DNA of 64,000 nt from Pseudomonas sp. v388 (GCF_003935425.1 NZ_RHQN01000007.1:124001-188000); one strand, 5' to 3'. Positions 9,714 through 20,711 are shown, counted from the stretch's first letter. The notes: a model not told the origin generated them from the sequence alone. Numbers and translations are program-made.

Positions 9714-10865
9714 TCAAACCAGATAGTTGCGCAGTTCCCTGGCGATCAGCAGCCGCTGGATTTCGCTGGACCCTTCGTAGATCTGGGTAATCCGTGCATC
9801 CCGGTAGTAGCGCTCCACCGGATAGTCTTCCAGGTAACCGTAACCGCCATGGATCTGGATCGCCTTAGAGCACACTTTCTCGGCCATTTCGGACGCGAAC
9901 AGCTTGGCCTGGGAAGCTTCCGACAGACAGGGCAGGCCGGCACTGCGCAGCCGCGCGGCGTGCAGCACCAGCAATCGGCTCGCGTTGATGCGGGTATGCA
10001 TGTCGGCCAGCAGGTTGGCGATGCTCTGGTGCTCGATGATCGGTTTGTCGAACTGCACCCGTTCGCGGGCATAAGCCAGCGCGGCCTCAAAGGCTGCGCG
10101 AGCGATGCCCAGCGCCTGGGCGGCAATGCCGATGCGGCCGCCTTCAAGGTTCGACAGGGCGATGGCCAGCCCCTTGCCCCGTTCACCCAGCAGATTGGCC
10201 GCCGGAATGCGGCAGTCATTCAGCGTAACGGCGCAGGTGTCGGAGGCGCGAATGCCCATCTTGTGTTCGCTGCGGTCCACGGTGAACCCCGGGTTGTCAG
10301 TGGGCACCAGAAACGCCGAGAGGCCTTTCTTGCCCAGCTCCGGGTCGGTTACCGCAAACACGATGGCCAGTTGGGCGCGCTTGCCGTTGCTGACAAACTG
10401 CTTGGCACCGTTGATCACCCATTCATCGCCCTGCCGTTCGGCGCGGGTGCGCAGGTTATGCGCCTCGGAACCGGCATGGGGCTCGGTCAGGCAAAAGCAA
10501 CCGATGGCCTTGCCGCTGGCCAGCTTCTCCAGCCAGGCGTGTTTTTGCTCTTCACTGCCGTAATTGAGGATCGGGCCGCAGCCTACCGAACTGTGAACAC
10601 TCATCAGTGTGCCGGTGGCGGCGTCGGCGGCAGACACTTCCTCGACGGCCAGGGCATAGGCCACGTAATCGATATAAGTGCCGCCCCATTGCTCGGGCAC
10701 GATCATGCCCAAGAGCCCCAGCTCACCCATCTTCGTCACGAGCGCATCGTCGATCCAGCCGGCTTTTTCCCAGGCCTGGGCGTGGGGCGCGATTTCGTTT
10801 CGGGCGAAGTCGCGTGCCATGTCGCGGATCATCACCTGCTCTTGGTTCAGTTCGATATCTTGCAT
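9714..10865 (-). CDS. Acyl-CoA dehydrogenase (probable isobutyryl-/short branched-chain)
   Basis: 383 residues, full length for the family. It shows the N-terminal helical domain, the FAD/substrate motif [13 protein letters not shown], the middle beta domain, and the C-terminal helical domain with the conserved [19 protein letters not shown] and IYEGSSEIQ motifs; the Glu in YEG is the usual catalytic base of this clade. It oxidises an acyl-CoA to the 2-enoyl-CoA, passing electrons to ETF. Its start overlaps the end of the upstream 3-hydroxyisobutyryl-CoA hydrolase gene by 19 bp, so the two are co-translated and most plausibly act in valine/isobutyrate breakdown. Exact substrate is inference from the neighbour. 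Confidence 0.9.
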   Translation of the reverse strand: MQDIELNQEQVMIRDMARDFARNEIAPHAQAWEKAGWIDDALVTKMGELGLLGMIVPEQWGGTYIDYVAYALAVEEVSAADAATGTLMSVHSSVGCGPILNYGSEEQKHAWLEKLASGKAIGCFCLTEPHAGSEAHNLRTRAERQGDEWVINGAKQFVSNGKRAQLAIVFAVTDPELGKKGLSAFLVPTDNPGFTVDRSEHKMGIRASDTCAVTLNDCRIPAANLLGERGKGLAIALSNLEGGRIGIAAQALGIARAAFEAALAYARERVQFDKPIIEHQSIANLLADMHTRINASRLLVLHAARLRSAGLPCLSEASQAKLFASEMAEKVCSKAIQIHGGYGYLEDYPVERYYRDARITQIYEGSSEIQRLLIARELRNYLV

Positions 10866-11980
10866 GTCTCAACCTCCAGGCCGCTGAAGAAACCCTGCAC
10901 GTCGGCCGCAAGAACGTCCTGCGGGCGGGCATGTTTCCAGTGCGGCTTCTTGTCCTTGTCGATGATGAGGGCGCGCACACCCTCGAGAAAGTCGCCCTGC
11001 TCGAACCACTGGCGGTCCAGGTGCAGTTCCATGTCGAAACAGGCCGGCAACGCCAGGTGCCGCCCGCGCCTGAGCATCTCCAGCGTTACGGCCATGGCCA
11101 GAGGCGAATGGCCGCGCATGCGCTTGGTCGTGTCCAGCGCCCAGGAGTGAGTGTCCGCCACGTTGACCTGCTCGAGCTGTTCAATGATGCTCGCGATGTC
11201 CGGCAGGGCAAAGAAGTGGTCGATGGCCGGGCGCAGCTGGGCCAGCGGCGGGGAAGGCAGGTTCTGCCGGGCCAGCCTCGCCATCGCACCTTGCAGATCC
11301 TTGAGCGGCGTGGACTTCCATTTCAGGTGATCGAGCATATGGTCCAGGCGACCGAGCAATGCGCTGTCCATCGCCCAGTCGGCAAGCCCGCAATACAGCG
11401 CGTCGGCCGCACCGATCTGCGCGCCGCTCAGGGCCAGGTAAATGCCCAGTTCGCCGGGCAGCCTGGACAGGAAGTGACTGGCGCCGACATCCGGGAAATA
11501 GCCGATGGCGACTTCCGGCATGCCCAGCCGGCTGCGCTCGGTGACCACCCGCAGATCGGCGCTTTGCACCAGTCCCATGCCGCCGCCCAGCACCAGGCCG
11601 TCCATCAGCGCCAGCACGGGTTTGCGGTAATGGTGCAGCATCAGATCCAGCGCGTATTCCTCGGCAAAAAAGGTGTGATGCAGCGGTTCGTCGCCCGGCG
11701 CATGACCGGGTTGCCGCCAGGATCGATACAGCGCACGAATGTCACCTCCGGCACAGAAGGCCTTGTCACCCGCGCCGCGCAGTACCACCGCATACACCGC
11801 ATCATCCTCGGCCCATCGGCTGAGCTGGCGCGTCAAGGCGCGGATCATCTCCAGATCCAGGGCATTGAGCCCGGCGGGGCGATTGAGGGTCAGGTGGCCG
11901 ATATGGTTGCGAACCTCGGCCAGCACGGTGGCGTTGGCTGGCTGGCGTAGCGATAAGGCGGGTAAGACCTGTGAACTCAT
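10847..11980 (-). CDS. 3-hydroxyisobutyryl-CoA hydrolase (enoyl-CoA hydratase/isomerase family)
   Basis: 377 residues from the ATG at 11980, chosen because AAGGAG lies 6 nt upstream; an in-frame ATG 18 bp earlier has no such site. Crotonase-fold hallmarks are [10 protein letters not shown] (oxyanion hole), [10 protein letters not shown] and the HIBCH-type [18 protein letters not shown] with the Glu/Asp pair. It is longer than simple enoyl-CoA hydratases because of the C-terminal extension typical of HIBCH. It hydrolyses 3-hydroxyisobutyryl-CoA in valine catabolism; the co-transcribed acyl-CoA dehydrogenase supports this. A generic enoyl-CoA hydratase is the alternative name. Confidence 0.85.
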   Translation of the reverse strand: MSSQVLPALSLRQPANATVLAEVRNHIGHLTLNRPAGLNALDLEMIRALTRQLSRWAEDDAVYAVVLRGAGDKAFCAGGDIRALYRSWRQPGHAPGDEPLHHTFFAEEYALDLMLHHYRKPVLALMDGLVLGGGMGLVQSADLRVVTERSRLGMPEVAIGYFPDVGASHFLSRLPGELGIYLALSGAQIGAADALYCGLADWAMDSALLGRLDHMLDHLKWKSTPLKDLQGAMARLARQNLPSPPLAQLRPAIDHFFALPDIASIIEQLEQVNVADTHSWALDTTKRMRGHSPLAMAVTLEMLRRGRHLALPACFDMELHLDRQWFEQGDFLEGVRALIIDKDKKPHWKHARPQDVLAADVQGFFSGLEVETCKISN

Positions 11981-12214
11981 GCTGAACTCCTTGTTCATGT
12001 TCGCTTGTTATTCTAGTGTTCGCCGGATACGCAACTGATCCTAGCAGTGCAAATCTGCAAAGCAAAACTGCGTTCTTGACCCATCGGACAGGCCAGCGTT
12101 TCGCTGGGCGGGGCTTGTCGGCGCGATGCCTGAGCAGAAGGTGACGAGTATTCTGGCGGTCCTTGCTGTCACACATGTGAATTCTTCAGGCTGCGCCCAT
12201 GATTGATACGCCCC

Positions 12215-13894
12215 ATGACTGACAAGTACGCGCCGCGCGAGTGGGCTCCCCACGAACGCCCGGTAATGCCCGGCTCGCCGTCTACACCGCTGCATTCGAC
12301 CGGCAAGCGCTGGGCGTTCGCCATCATCGGCGTCATCGTTGCGCTCACCGGTGGGCTGGGCAACGCGCTGGTGGTCGCCAATCTGCCCTACCTGCAAGGC
12401 GCGCTGGGCGCCACCTCGGTGGATATCGCCTGGCTGCCTGCTGCCTACTTCATGACCAATCTATCGATGAACCTGCTGCTGGTGAAATTTCGCCAGCAGT
12501 TCGGGCTGCGCACGTTCACCGAGCTGTTTCTGGTCCTGTATGTACTGGTGACCCTGGCGCACCTGTTCGTCAATGACATCGAGTCCGCCATTGCGGTGCG
12601 CGCTGCCCACGGCATGGTCGGCGCGGCGCTCAGTACCTTGGGCCTGTACTACATGATCCAGGCGTTCCCGCAGAAATGGCGGATGAAGGCGCTGGTGCTG
12701 GGGCTGGGCACCGCGCAGCTGGCGACGCCGCTGGCCAGGCTGGTCTCCGAGGATCTGTTGCAGATCGCCGAGTGGCGCGGGCTGTATCTGTTCGAGTTGG
12801 GCATGGCACTGCTGTCGCTGGGGTGCGTGCTATTGCTCAAGCTGCCGCCGGGCGATCGCTTCAAGGCCTTCGAAAAACTCGACTTCCTCACCTTCGGCCT
12901 GCTCGCCAGCGGCTTTGCACTGTTGTGCGCGGTGCTCTCGCTGGGGCGGATCGAATGGTGGCTGGAGGCCGACTGGATCGGCCTGGCCTCGGCGGCGTCC
13001 ATCGTACTGATCTGCGCGGGCCTGGCCATCGAACACAATCGCAGCAACCCGCTGTTGATTACGCGCTGGCTGGGCAGCGGGGCGATCCTGCGTCTGGCGC
13101 TGGCGGTGATACTGTTCCGCGTCGTGCTGTCGGAGCAATCGGTGGGCGCGGTCGCCTTTCTCCAGGCGCTGAACATGGGCAGCGAGCAATTGCATACCCT
13201 GTATCTGGTCATGCTGTTGGGCAGTATCTGCGGGCTGGTTACCAGCGCGCTGACCATCAACCCGGCGCACCTGATCAAGCCACTGCTCATTTCCCTGGCC
13301 ATGATGGCGGCCGGAGCCTGGATGGACAGCGGCTCGACCAACCTGACCCGTCAATCCAACATGTACCTGAGTCAATTCCTGCTGGCCTTCGGCGGCACCT
13401 TCTTTCTCGGCCCGACCCTGGTGCTGGGCATCAGCGGGGTGCTGGCCAACCCGCGCAACATGGTGAGCTTTTCGGTGCTGTTCGGGATCACTCAGAACCT
13501 GGGCGGACTGATCGGATCGGCGGCCCTTGGCACGTTTCAGATCGTGCGCGAGAAATTCCACTCCAGCCACATCGTCGAGCACTTGACCCTGATCGACCCG
13601 CTGGTACAGGCACGCATCCAGAGCTACAGCGCCGCGTACAGCTCAACCATTGCCGACCCCGCGCTGCGCAACACGCAAGGCGTGCGCGCCCTGGCCAGTG
13701 CCGCGACCCGCGAAGCCAACGTGCTGGCCTACAACGATGTATTCATGCTGATCGCCTTGATCGCCGTGCTGACCATGATCTGGATTTCAGCGCGAGTGCT
13801 TTGGCTTAAAATGACCACCCAGCCTCTGCCGCTGGCGCCTGTCGCGCCGTCGGCTCCGCCTTCAGTACCCCACAGCGGTGCCCGAACTTCATGA
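12215..13894 (+). CDS. MFS drug efflux transporter, DHA2 (EmrB-like) family
   Basis: About 559 residues from the ATG at 12215. An in-frame TTG at 12203 is possible and neither has a strong ribosome site, so the start is uncertain. The protein has a hydrophilic N-terminus, then about 14 predicted membrane segments beginning WAFAIIGVIVALTGGLGNAL, with the MFS-typical DIAWLPAAYFMTNLSMNL second helix. A periplasmic loop near residues 460-510 precedes the last helix. The stop overlaps the start of the HlyD-type adaptor by ATGA, giving a translationally coupled EmrAB-like inner-membrane pump and adaptor. No outer-membrane factor gene is nearby, so it would recruit one encoded elsewhere. Substrate unknown. 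Confidence 0.88.
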   Translation: MTDKYAPREWAPHERPVMPGSPSTPLHSTGKRWAFAIIGVIVALTGGLGNALVVANLPYLQGALGATSVDIAWLPAAYFMTNLSMNLLLVKFRQQFGLRTFTELFLVLYVLVTLAHLFVNDIESAIAVRAAHGMVGAALSTLGLYYMIQAFPQKWRMKALVLGLGTAQLATPLARLVSEDLLQIAEWRGLYLFELGMALLSLGCVLLLKLPPGDRFKAFEKLDFLTFGLLASGFALLCAVLSLGRIEWWLEADWIGLASAASIVLICAGLAIEHNRSNPLLITRWLGSGAILRLALAVILFRVVLSEQSVGAVAFLQALNMGSEQLHTLYLVMLLGSICGLVTSALTINPAHLIKPLLISLAMMAAGAWMDSGSTNLTRQSNMYLSQFLLAFGGTFFLGPTLVLGISGVLANPRNMVSFSVLFGITQNLGGLIGSAALGTFQIVREKFHSSHIVEHLTLIDPLVQARIQSYSAAYSSTIADPALRNTQGVRALASAATREANVLAYNDVFMLIALIAVLTMIWISARVLWLKMTTQPLPLAPVAPSAPPSVPHSGARTS

Positions 13895-15054
13895 CCGAAC
13901 CGACCTCTTCCGACAGCAACCCGACCCGCAGCGCCAGCGACGGCCCACCGCCGGCCCCACTCAAATCGCCGGTCACCAGCCAGCCGCGCCCGCTGCGCAC
14001 GCGAGTGGTTTCTTCGGCCATTTTCGCCGGCATTGCCCTGATCGGCGTGCTGATCGTGCTGTACGCCTGGCAACTGCCGCCGTTCGGCAGCCCCATCGAG
14101 AGCACCGAAAACGCTCAGGTACACGGCCAGACCACCGTGATCGGGCCGCAACTGAGCGGGTATGTGCATGAAGTGCCGGTGCAAGACTTCCAGTTCGTCA
14201 AGGCCGGCGACCTGCTGGTGCGTCTGGACGACCGCATCTACCGCCAGCGGCTGGATCAGGCGCTGGCGCAACTGGCGGTGGAGAAGGCTTCGCTGGCCAA
14301 CAATCTGCAGCAGCGGCGCAGTGCCGAGGCGACCATTGCCCAGCGTGAGGCCGAGCTGCAAAACAGCATCGCCCAGGGCCGCAAGAGCGCTGCTGACCTG
14401 CGGCGCAGCAAGGCCTTGGTTACCGACGGTTCGGTGTCGAAAAGCGAGCTGGACGTCGCGCTCGCCGCCGACGCTCAAGCCACTGCCGCGGTGGCCGAAG
14501 CCAGGGCCGCAGTGCTGATCGCGCGGGAAGACCTGCAAACCGTGATCGTCAACCGCGGCTCGCTGCAAGCCTCGGTCGCCAATGCCGAGGCGGCCATCGA
14601 ACTGGCGCGCATCGATCTGGACAACACCCGCATCACCGCGCCTCGCGATGGTCAGTTGGGGCAGATCGGCGTGCGGCTGGGCGCCTATGTCAATTCCGGC
14701 GCGCAACTGATGGCGCTGGTGCCCAAGCGGTTGTGGATCGTTGCCAATATGAAGGAAACCCAAATGGCCGACGTGCGTTTGGGGCAGCCGGTGAGCTTTA
14801 CGGTCGATGCGCTGAATCACTTCAAGATGCACGGCCGCGTACAACGCATCTCACCGGCGACCGGTTCGGAGTTCAGTGTGATGCCGGCAGACAATGCGAC
14901 CGGCAACTTTGTGAAAATCTCTCAGAGGATACCGGTGCGGATCATCGTCGATGCCGATCAGCCCGAGCTGGATCGCTTGCGGCCTGGGATGTCGGTGGTG
15001 GTCAGTATCGACACCAGCGGCGAGGGTGACGTGCCGCCTGATCCGACCGAATGA
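13891..15054 (+). CDS. HlyD/EmrA-family membrane fusion protein
   Basis: 387 residues starting in a 4-bp ATGA overlap with the MFS gene. A proline-rich cytoplasmic N-terminus is followed by one membrane anchor (AIFAGIALIGVLIVLYAW), a lipoyl half-motif (STENAQVHGQTTVIGPQLSG), a long alpha-helical hairpin (about residues 120-230) and the second lipoyl/barrel part with DNTRITAPRDGQLGQIGVR. This is the EmrA layout: the adaptor bridges the inner-membrane pump to an outer-membrane channel. Operon and size support pairing with the upstream transporter. Confidence 0.9.
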   Translation: MTEPTSSDSNPTRSASDGPPPAPLKSPVTSQPRPLRTRVVSSAIFAGIALIGVLIVLYAWQLPPFGSPIESTENAQVHGQTTVIGPQLSGYVHEVPVQDFQFVKAGDLLVRLDDRIYRQRLDQALAQLAVEKASLANNLQQRRSAEATIAQREAELQNSIAQGRKSAADLRRSKALVTDGSVSKSELDVALAADAQATAAVAEARAAVLIAREDLQTVIVNRGSLQASVANAEAAIELARIDLDNTRITAPRDGQLGQIGVRLGAYVNSGAQLMALVPKRLWIVANMKETQMADVRLGQPVSFTVDALNHFKMHGRVQRISPATGSEFSVMPADNATGNFVKISQRIPVRIIVDADQPELDRLRPGMSVVVSIDTSGEGDVPPDPTE

Positions 15055-15145
15055 GGCACGGCCCTTGCGGGGAGGAACCTGAACACAAGGCAAACTGATG
15101 ATGGATATGCCCCAAACCGTCAGGTCGCCTTCGTTAGCAGGCTGG

Positions 15146-15930
15146 CTCCTGCAAGTATGTCGGCCGCAGGTCCGAGCGTATCGGACCCGCTGGGTTTGGG
15201 GGTATATCCGTTACCAGGTTGCCTGATTGTTTGGTTCCGGCCCTTACGGCCGGCTTACTTTGGTTTCGCCCAAAGTAAGCAAAGGCATTGCTCCTGGTTC
15301 CGGCCCCGCCTGTCGGCGGGGTTCCCTCGCTCCGGCATTGCTCCGGGGGCCGTGCTGCAAAGGGCCGTCCCGGCCCGCAGCACTCACTCGGCCTCCCTGC
15401 CTCGTTTCCCCCTGCGCAATGCCTCCACTCGGCCTCCACACGTCGCGTACGGCGGTGACTGGGCCATCGTGGTTTAAAAGCAAAAAGCCAAAGCTTTTGC
15501 TCTTCTCCACAAATCTCCCAGGCGCCGCCCATCGCGACTTGGGTGCAGGCCGAACGGAGGTGTCGCGGAACCGGGGAGCGAGGCAGGGATGCCGAGCCAG
15601 CGCTGTGGGCCGGGACGGCCCTTTCAGCGCGGCCCGGTGGAGCGGCACCGCAGTGAGGGAACCCCGCCGACAGGCGGGGCCAAACCAGGAGCAGTGGCTT
15701 TGGTTACTTTCCCCGAAAGGAAAGTGACCCGGCCGTAAGGGCCGGAACCAAACGATCAGGCACCCTGACAATGGATATGCCCCTAGACCGCAAGGCCGCC
15801 TTCGCCAGCAAGTGTGCCGGCCGCAGGTCCGAGCGTGCAGGAGCCGCTGGATTTGGCGCCGGAACCAGACGATCAGGCGACCCGGTAACGGATATGCCCA
15901 CCACCAGCATCCGCCTTCGCCAGCAAGCTG
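15146..15930. repeat. Long imperfect inverted repeat (about 300-bp arms) in a gene-free block
   Basis: The 15055-16013 stretch has no convincing gene. The left arm (about 15190-15480) reads forward much as the right arm (about 15490-15790) reads in reverse complement: shared blocks include GGTTCCGGCCCTTACGGCCG, GCCCCGCCTGTCGGCGGGG, GGGCCGTCCCGGCCC and a centre around AAGCCAAAGCTTTTGCT near 15490. Flanks on both sides repeat CGCCTTCGCCAGCAAG-type and GGCCGCAGGTCCGAGCGT pieces. Several open frames cross the arms in both directions, but they mirror one another and look like by-products of the repeat. It may be a dispersed non-coding element of Pseudomonas genomes. Confidence 0.75.
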
Positions 15931-16013
15931 GCTTCAACCAAAAATCTCTCAACGGGGCCGTTCAAGGCAACACCACTATCAGCCGCACGCAAACAGCTGT
16001 GGCCCGCAAACCC

Positions 16014-16835
16014 TTACACCATCGCCAAACGCATTTTCCTCGAAGGCGCAGGCCATGCCCGGTCAAGATCCCCCAGATCCTGAGGCGTCAACTCAATCCC
16101 CGTTGCCGCCACATTCAAACGAATATGCTCCGGATTGGTCGCCTTCGGAATCGCGATCATATTCTCCTGGCGCAACACCCAGGCCAGACAAATCTGCGCC
16201 GGCGTAGCGCCATGCCGCTGCGCGACTTCCTGCAGCGCCGGGTGATACAGCAGATTTCCCGCCTGACCAATCGGACAATAGGCCATCATCGGCAAATGCC
16301 GGTTGGCCGCCCATGGCAGCAGATCGAACTCGATCCCACGCTGCTCCGGGTTGTACAACACCTGATTGGTAGCGCAGTCGGGGTTGTCCAGCTCCATCAT
16401 GTCCGAGACATCGAAATTGGAGACCCCCCAACGGCCGATCTTGCCCGCTTCACGCAGTCGCTCGAACGCTTCGACGGTCTCGTCCAGCGGGTGTTGTCCC
16501 GGCCAATGCAACAGATAAAGATCGATGTAATCCGTATTCATCCGCCGCAAGCTTGCCTCGCACGCCACCGGCATCGCCTTGCGGCTGGCGTTGTGCGGAT
16601 AGACCTTGCTGACGATGAACACCTTGTCCCGCTGCCCGGCGATGGCCTGGCCGACGATTTCTTCAGCACCGCCGTCGGCATACATTTCAGCCGTGTCGAT
16701 CAGTGTCAGACCCTGCTCGATGCCCAGGCACAGCCCGGCGATTTCCGCCGAACGCTGATGGCCTTTTTCGCCCATGTGCCAGGTGCCTTGACCCAGCACC
16801 GGCACGGTCCTGCCCGCCAGTTCCAGTGTGCGCAT
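16014..16835 (-). CDS. Aldo/keto reductase
   Basis: 273 residues, normal for the family. The full catalytic tetrad is visible: Asp47 (LIDTAEMY), Tyr52, Lys77 (IVSKVYP) and His110 (LLHWPG), with the WGVSNFD and C-terminal IAIPKATNPEHIRLN NADP(H)-binding motifs. It reduces an aldehyde or ketone with NADPH in the cytoplasm; the substrate cannot be told from sequence. It stands alone, 81 bp downstream of the chemoreceptor gene in the same direction, with repeat DNA on its other side. Confidence 0.88.
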   Translation of the reverse strand: MRTLELAGRTVPVLGQGTWHMGEKGHQRSAEIAGLCLGIEQGLTLIDTAEMYADGGAEEIVGQAIAGQRDKVFIVSKVYPHNASRKAMPVACEASLRRMNTDYIDLYLLHWPGQHPLDETVEAFERLREAGKIGRWGVSNFDVSDMMELDNPDCATNQVLYNPEQRGIEFDLLPWAANRHLPMMAYCPIGQAGNLLYHPALQEVAQRHGATPAQICLAWVLRQENMIAIPKATNPEHIRLNVAATGIELTPQDLGDLDRAWPAPSRKMRLAMV

Positions 16836-16916
16836 GTGACCCCCTGCGATGTAAGTGGATAGGCCTCTGGCAACGCGGCCCGAACGAGGTTCCGTGCAGG
16901 CCGTCGTATGGGCACT

Positions 16917-18548
16917 CTAGACGCGGAATTGTTTCAGCAGGCCGTTCAGCTGTTCACTCAGATGGCGCAGATGCTGGCTGGCTCCGGTCGATTGCTCGGC
17001 AGCCAGCGCGGTGCTTTGCGACAGCTGCGCGGCCTGGGTCACGTTCTGGTTGATGTCTTCCACCACATGCGACTGCTGCAAGGTCGCGCTGGCGATAGAC
17101 GCGTTCAGGCTGTTGAGGTTGCGCAGCGCCTGGCTGATGGAAGACAGGCTCTGGCCGGCCTGGTTGGCCTGCTCGATGGTCAGTTGCGAAGAACGACTGC
17201 TGTCGCCGATCACCTTGACCGCCGCATCCGTATGCCGTTGCAGGCGCTCGATCATGCCCTGGATTTCCGCCGTGGATTTCTGGGTGCGCTGGGCGAGCAG
17301 GCGAACTTCGTCGGCCACCACCGCAAAGCCGCGACCCTGTTCGCCGGCGCGGGCCGCTTCGATGGCGGCGTTGAGGGCCAGCAGGTTGGTCTGCTCGGCA
17401 ATCGAGCTGATCACTTCCAGCACGCTGCCGATCTGAGTGCTTTCGCTGGCCAGGGTCTGCATCACCTCGACCGCCTGGCCGATGGTGCCGGACAGGTGGC
17501 CGATCTGTTTGAGGCTGTTATCGATGTTGATCTGCCCCTGCTGCGCCTGGGATTCGGCGTCGCGCATTTCGCTGGCCGCATGTTCGGCGTTCTTGGCCAC
17601 ATCCTGCACGCCATAGGTCACTTCATTGACGGCGGTGGCCACCAGATCCATCTGTTGCGATTGCTGCTGGCTGCGTGATTGGGCCTGTTCGGCGTCGTGC
17701 CCCAGCTCCGTGGACGCCTGGGCAAGCCCGACTGCCGATGTTTGCAACTGGCCCACGACGTTGCGTAGCTTGGCGACGAAAGCATTGAAATGCCGTGCCA
17801 GTTCGGCAACTTCATCGTTGCCTCGTGTTTCAAGGCTTCGGGTCAGGTCGCTTTCGCCGCTGGAAATGTTGGCCATGGCCTGCACCGTCTGGCGCAGCGG
17901 CAACACGATGCTGCGCACGATCAGGCTCAGCAGCACTACCAGCACCAGCACGATCCCGGCGCTGTAGATCAAGGCGATGAACATCTGCTGCCGGAATTCG
18001 ACTGCCACGTCGTCCACGTAGACCCCGGAACCCAGAATCCAGCCCCATGGCTGGAACAGTTGCACGTAAGAGGTTTTTTTCACCGGCTCGCTGGCGCCAG
18101 GCTTGGGCCAGCGATAATTGACCATTCCGGCGCCCTGGCTCTTGGCAACGGTGACCATTTCGTTGAACACCGCAAAGCCGTCCGGATCGCGGATGGCGGA
18201 CAGGTCCTGGCCTTCGAGCTTGGGGTTGGTGGGGTGCATGACCATCACCGGCCGCAGGTCGTTGATCCAGAAATAATCGCCCTGGCCGTAGCGCAGTACG
18301 CGAATTTCCTTGAGCGCCTGCTGTTGCGCCGCTTCGCGGGTCAGCGAACCGGCCGCTTCCAGGCCCTGATAATACGAAAGCACACCGCTGACGGTCTGTA
18401 CGACGTGCATGGTCTTCTCGGCCTTGGCCTGGTACAGATCGTCGTGGATCTGCTTGAGCATGGCGGCGGCCAGAACAAACAGCATCAGCACAGAAACGAT
18501 AAGGATCAGCCACAACCGACGGCTGATGGACAGACTGCGCATGTTCAT
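16917..18548 (-). CDS. Methyl-accepting chemotaxis protein with periplasmic single-Cache domain
   Basis: 543 residues. TM1 is [20 protein letters not shown]; a periplasmic sCache_2-like domain of about 150 residues follows, with [15 protein letters not shown] and [15 protein letters not shown]2 is [20 protein letters not shown]; then HAMP and a long coiled-coil signalling domain with the tip motif [14 protein letters not shown]. The receptor senses a small ligand and controls CheA. sCache_2 receptors of pseudomonads often bind short carboxylic acids, but the ligand here is not readable. No C-terminal CheR-tether pentapeptide is seen. Start taken at 18548; an ATG two codons later is equally possible. 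Confidence 0.92.
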   Translation of the reverse strand: MNMRSLSISRRLWLILIVSVLMLFVLAAAMLKQIHDDLYQAKAEKTMHVVQTVSGVLSYYQGLEAAGSLTREAAQQQALKEIRVLRYGQGDYFWINDLRPVMVMHPTNPKLEGQDLSAIRDPDGFAVFNEMVTVAKSQGAGMVNYRWPKPGASEPVKKTSYVQLFQPWGWILGSGVYVDDVAVEFRQQMFIALIYSAGIVLVLVVLLSLIVRSIVLPLRQTVQAMANISSGESDLTRSLETRGNDEVAELARHFNAFVAKLRNVVGQLQTSAVGLAQASTELGHDAEQAQSRSQQQSQQMDLVATAVNEVTYGVQDVAKNAEHAASEMRDAESQAQQGQINIDNSLKQIGHLSGTIGQAVEVMQTLASESTQIGSVLEVISSIAEQTNLLALNAAIEAARAGEQGRGFAVVADEVRLLAQRTQKSTAEIQGMIERLQRHTDAAVKVIGDSSRSSQLTIEQANQAGQSLSSISQALRNLNSLNASIASATLQQSHVVEDINQNVTQAAQLSQSTALAAEQSTGASQHLRHLSEQLNGLLKQFRV

Positions 18549-18689
18549 GATCTACACCCCGATGTCATTATTTTTGTTTTACGAATGCTGAACGACGCGA
18601 ACGCCGTTTCCGGTTCTTCTTCATAGCGTCTCGGCGCAAGATGACCAAACCTGAGACCTGAGTCACGTTTATTTACAGCTGTCTTTGGA

Positions 18690-18707
18690 TGTAGGCGAAT
18701 GCTTACA
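18690..18707 (+). promoter_or_regulatory. GacA-binding upstream activating sequence
   Basis: TGTAGG-N6-CTTACA matches the known GacA box TGTAAG-N6-CTTACA with a single deviation. It lies about 70 bp upstream of the predicted start of the GGA-rich small RNA, the usual position for rsmX/Y/Z genes. Confidence 0.8.
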
Positions 18708-18728
18708 GCAACTCAAGCCAATTGCTAT

Positions 18729-18756
18729 TTGCCGGGCTGGTGTCTGGGCGTAGGAT
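18729..18756 (+). promoter_or_regulatory. Candidate sigma-70-like promoter of the RsmX-like sRNA
   Basis: TTGCCG (18729-18734) and TAGGAT (18751-18756) are separated by 16 nt, predicting transcription from about 18763. The match is moderate, as expected for a promoter that depends on an activator bound at the GacA box. Confidence 0.45.
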
Positions 18757-18762
18757 CCAATT

Positions 18763-18884
18763 CAACAGCTGCAACGAAGGATCGTTGTGGTGGTCAGGGA
18801 TGATCGACCATTGCCAGGAGGCAGCCGACAGGATGTTGGGATGGTCATGTACGCAAAACGACCCGCTTCGGCGGGTTTTTTGCT
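18763..18884 (+). ncRNA. rsmX: RsmX-like regulatory sRNA (CsrA/RsmA sponge)
   Basis: About 120 nt with no coding content. It presents exposed GGA motifs in hairpin loops: CAACGA-AGGA-TCGTTG (18772-18787) and TGCC-AGGA-GGCA (18812-18823), plus CAGGAT near 18829 and GGGAT near 18797 and 18838. It ends in a strong intrinsic terminator. Such RNAs titrate RsmA/RsmE away from target mRNAs downstream of GacS/GacA. A GacA box upstream completes the picture. Which family member (X, Y or Z) is uncertain; length and neighbours fit rsmX best. The 5' end is estimated from the -10 box. Confidence 0.8.
18861..18881. terminator. Intrinsic terminator of the RsmX-like sRNA
   Basis: ACCCGC-TTCG-GCGGGT followed by a T-run. 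In the opposite direction the hairpin is followed by cgtttt, so it may also end the TetR transcript that converges from the right. Confidence 0.85.
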
Positions 18885-18900
18885 TTCTGCGATTCGGTTT

Positions 18901-19506
18901 TCAGTCGGGCTCGCAGCCTTTGAGTACCAGCCGCAGGATCGTCCGGGTTGCGGCCTCGTAATCGGCGTCGTCCAGCCGCTGTTTGCCGGTGACCGTGGAG
19001 ATCTGCCAGTCGAAGTCGGCGTAGGTCTGGGTCGCGGCCCAGATGGTGAACATCAGGTGATGCGGGTCCAGCGGGGCGATCTGGCCGCTGTCGATCCAGG
19101 CCTGAATGCACTCGATGTTGTGCCTGGCCTGGCCGTTGAGGTGTTCGATCTGCTCAGGCGTGAGGTGCGGTGCGCCATGCATGATTTCGCTGGCAAAGAC
19201 CTTGGAGGCGAAGGGCAGGTCGCGGGAGATCCGGATCTTGGCGCGAATGTAGCTGCTCAGCACCTCGGCAGGGACCCCTTGCGGGTTGAACGGCTTTGAG
19301 GCGCGCAGGATCGGTTCGATGATGCTTTCCAGCACCTCGCGATAGAGGTTTTCCTTGGACTTGAAGTAGTAATAGACGTTGGGCTTGGGCAGCCCGGCCC
19401 TCGCCGCGATGTCACCGGTCTTGGTGGCGGCGAAGCCTTTATCGGCGAATTCTTCACTGGCGGCGCGCAAGATGAGTTGCATGTTGCGCTCGCGGATACT
19501 GCTCAT
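18901..19506 (-). CDS. TetR-family transcriptional regulator (RutR/YcdC-like C-terminal domain)
   Basis: 201 residues. The N-terminal helix-turn-helix (ATKTGDIAARAGLPKPNVYYYF, positions about 27-48, quoted in part) is the classic TetR type. The C-terminal domain, with SRDLPFASKVFASEIMHG and IWAATQTYADFDWQ, resembles the RutR/YcdC group that responds to pyrimidine-type or other small ligands. AAGGGA precedes the ATG. It is a single gene, converging on the sRNA. Its target is unknown; the nearby porin and purine genes are candidates but no operator was proven. Confidence 0.85.
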   Translation of the reverse strand: MSSIRERNMQLILRAASEEFADKGFAATKTGDIAARAGLPKPNVYYYFKSKENLYREVLESIIEPILRASKPFNPQGVPAEVLSSYIRAKIRISRDLPFASKVFASEIMHGAPHLTPEQIEHLNGQARHNIECIQAWIDSGQIAPLDPHHLMFTIWAATQTYADFDWQISTVTGKQRLDDADYEAATRTILRLVLKGCEPD

Positions 19507-19579
19507 GACCGGTCATCCCTTGCCTGCACGGCGGTGGCGCATAGTAGCACCGGGTCCGCTCCTACTGAAACGTCGCAAC

Positions 19580-19622
19580 CTGTGGGAGCGAGCTTGCTCG
19601 CGATCTGCCGCGCAGCGGCAGT
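19580..19622. repeat. REP-type element
   Basis: Contains gtgggagcgagcttgctcgcga, in part GAGCGAGCTTGCTCGC, and a second small palindrome CTGCCGCGCAGCGGCAG. It lies in the gene-free gap upstream of the TetR gene and before the YedI-like gene. Confidence 0.65.
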
Positions 19623-19787
19623 AAAACAGCGTCCCACCCAAATCAGGCTACCAAGTCGCTGCTTCGGCTCCTGCAGCGCAGCCAAACCATTCCCCCGCCC
19701 GCTGGTCATACCTTGTCACGCCACCGGGCTACGGGCTGTGATTCAATACACGCCATTCATGTTTCATTTCTTTCAAGGATATTCATT

Positions 19788-20696
<909 letters not shown>

Positions 20697-20711
20697 TCTG
20701 CCGGCGGACAC

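Noticed and set aside
15134-15952. Several apparent small proteins in the inverted repeat
   Set aside because: They are mirror translations of the two arms and have no ribosome sites or independent support.
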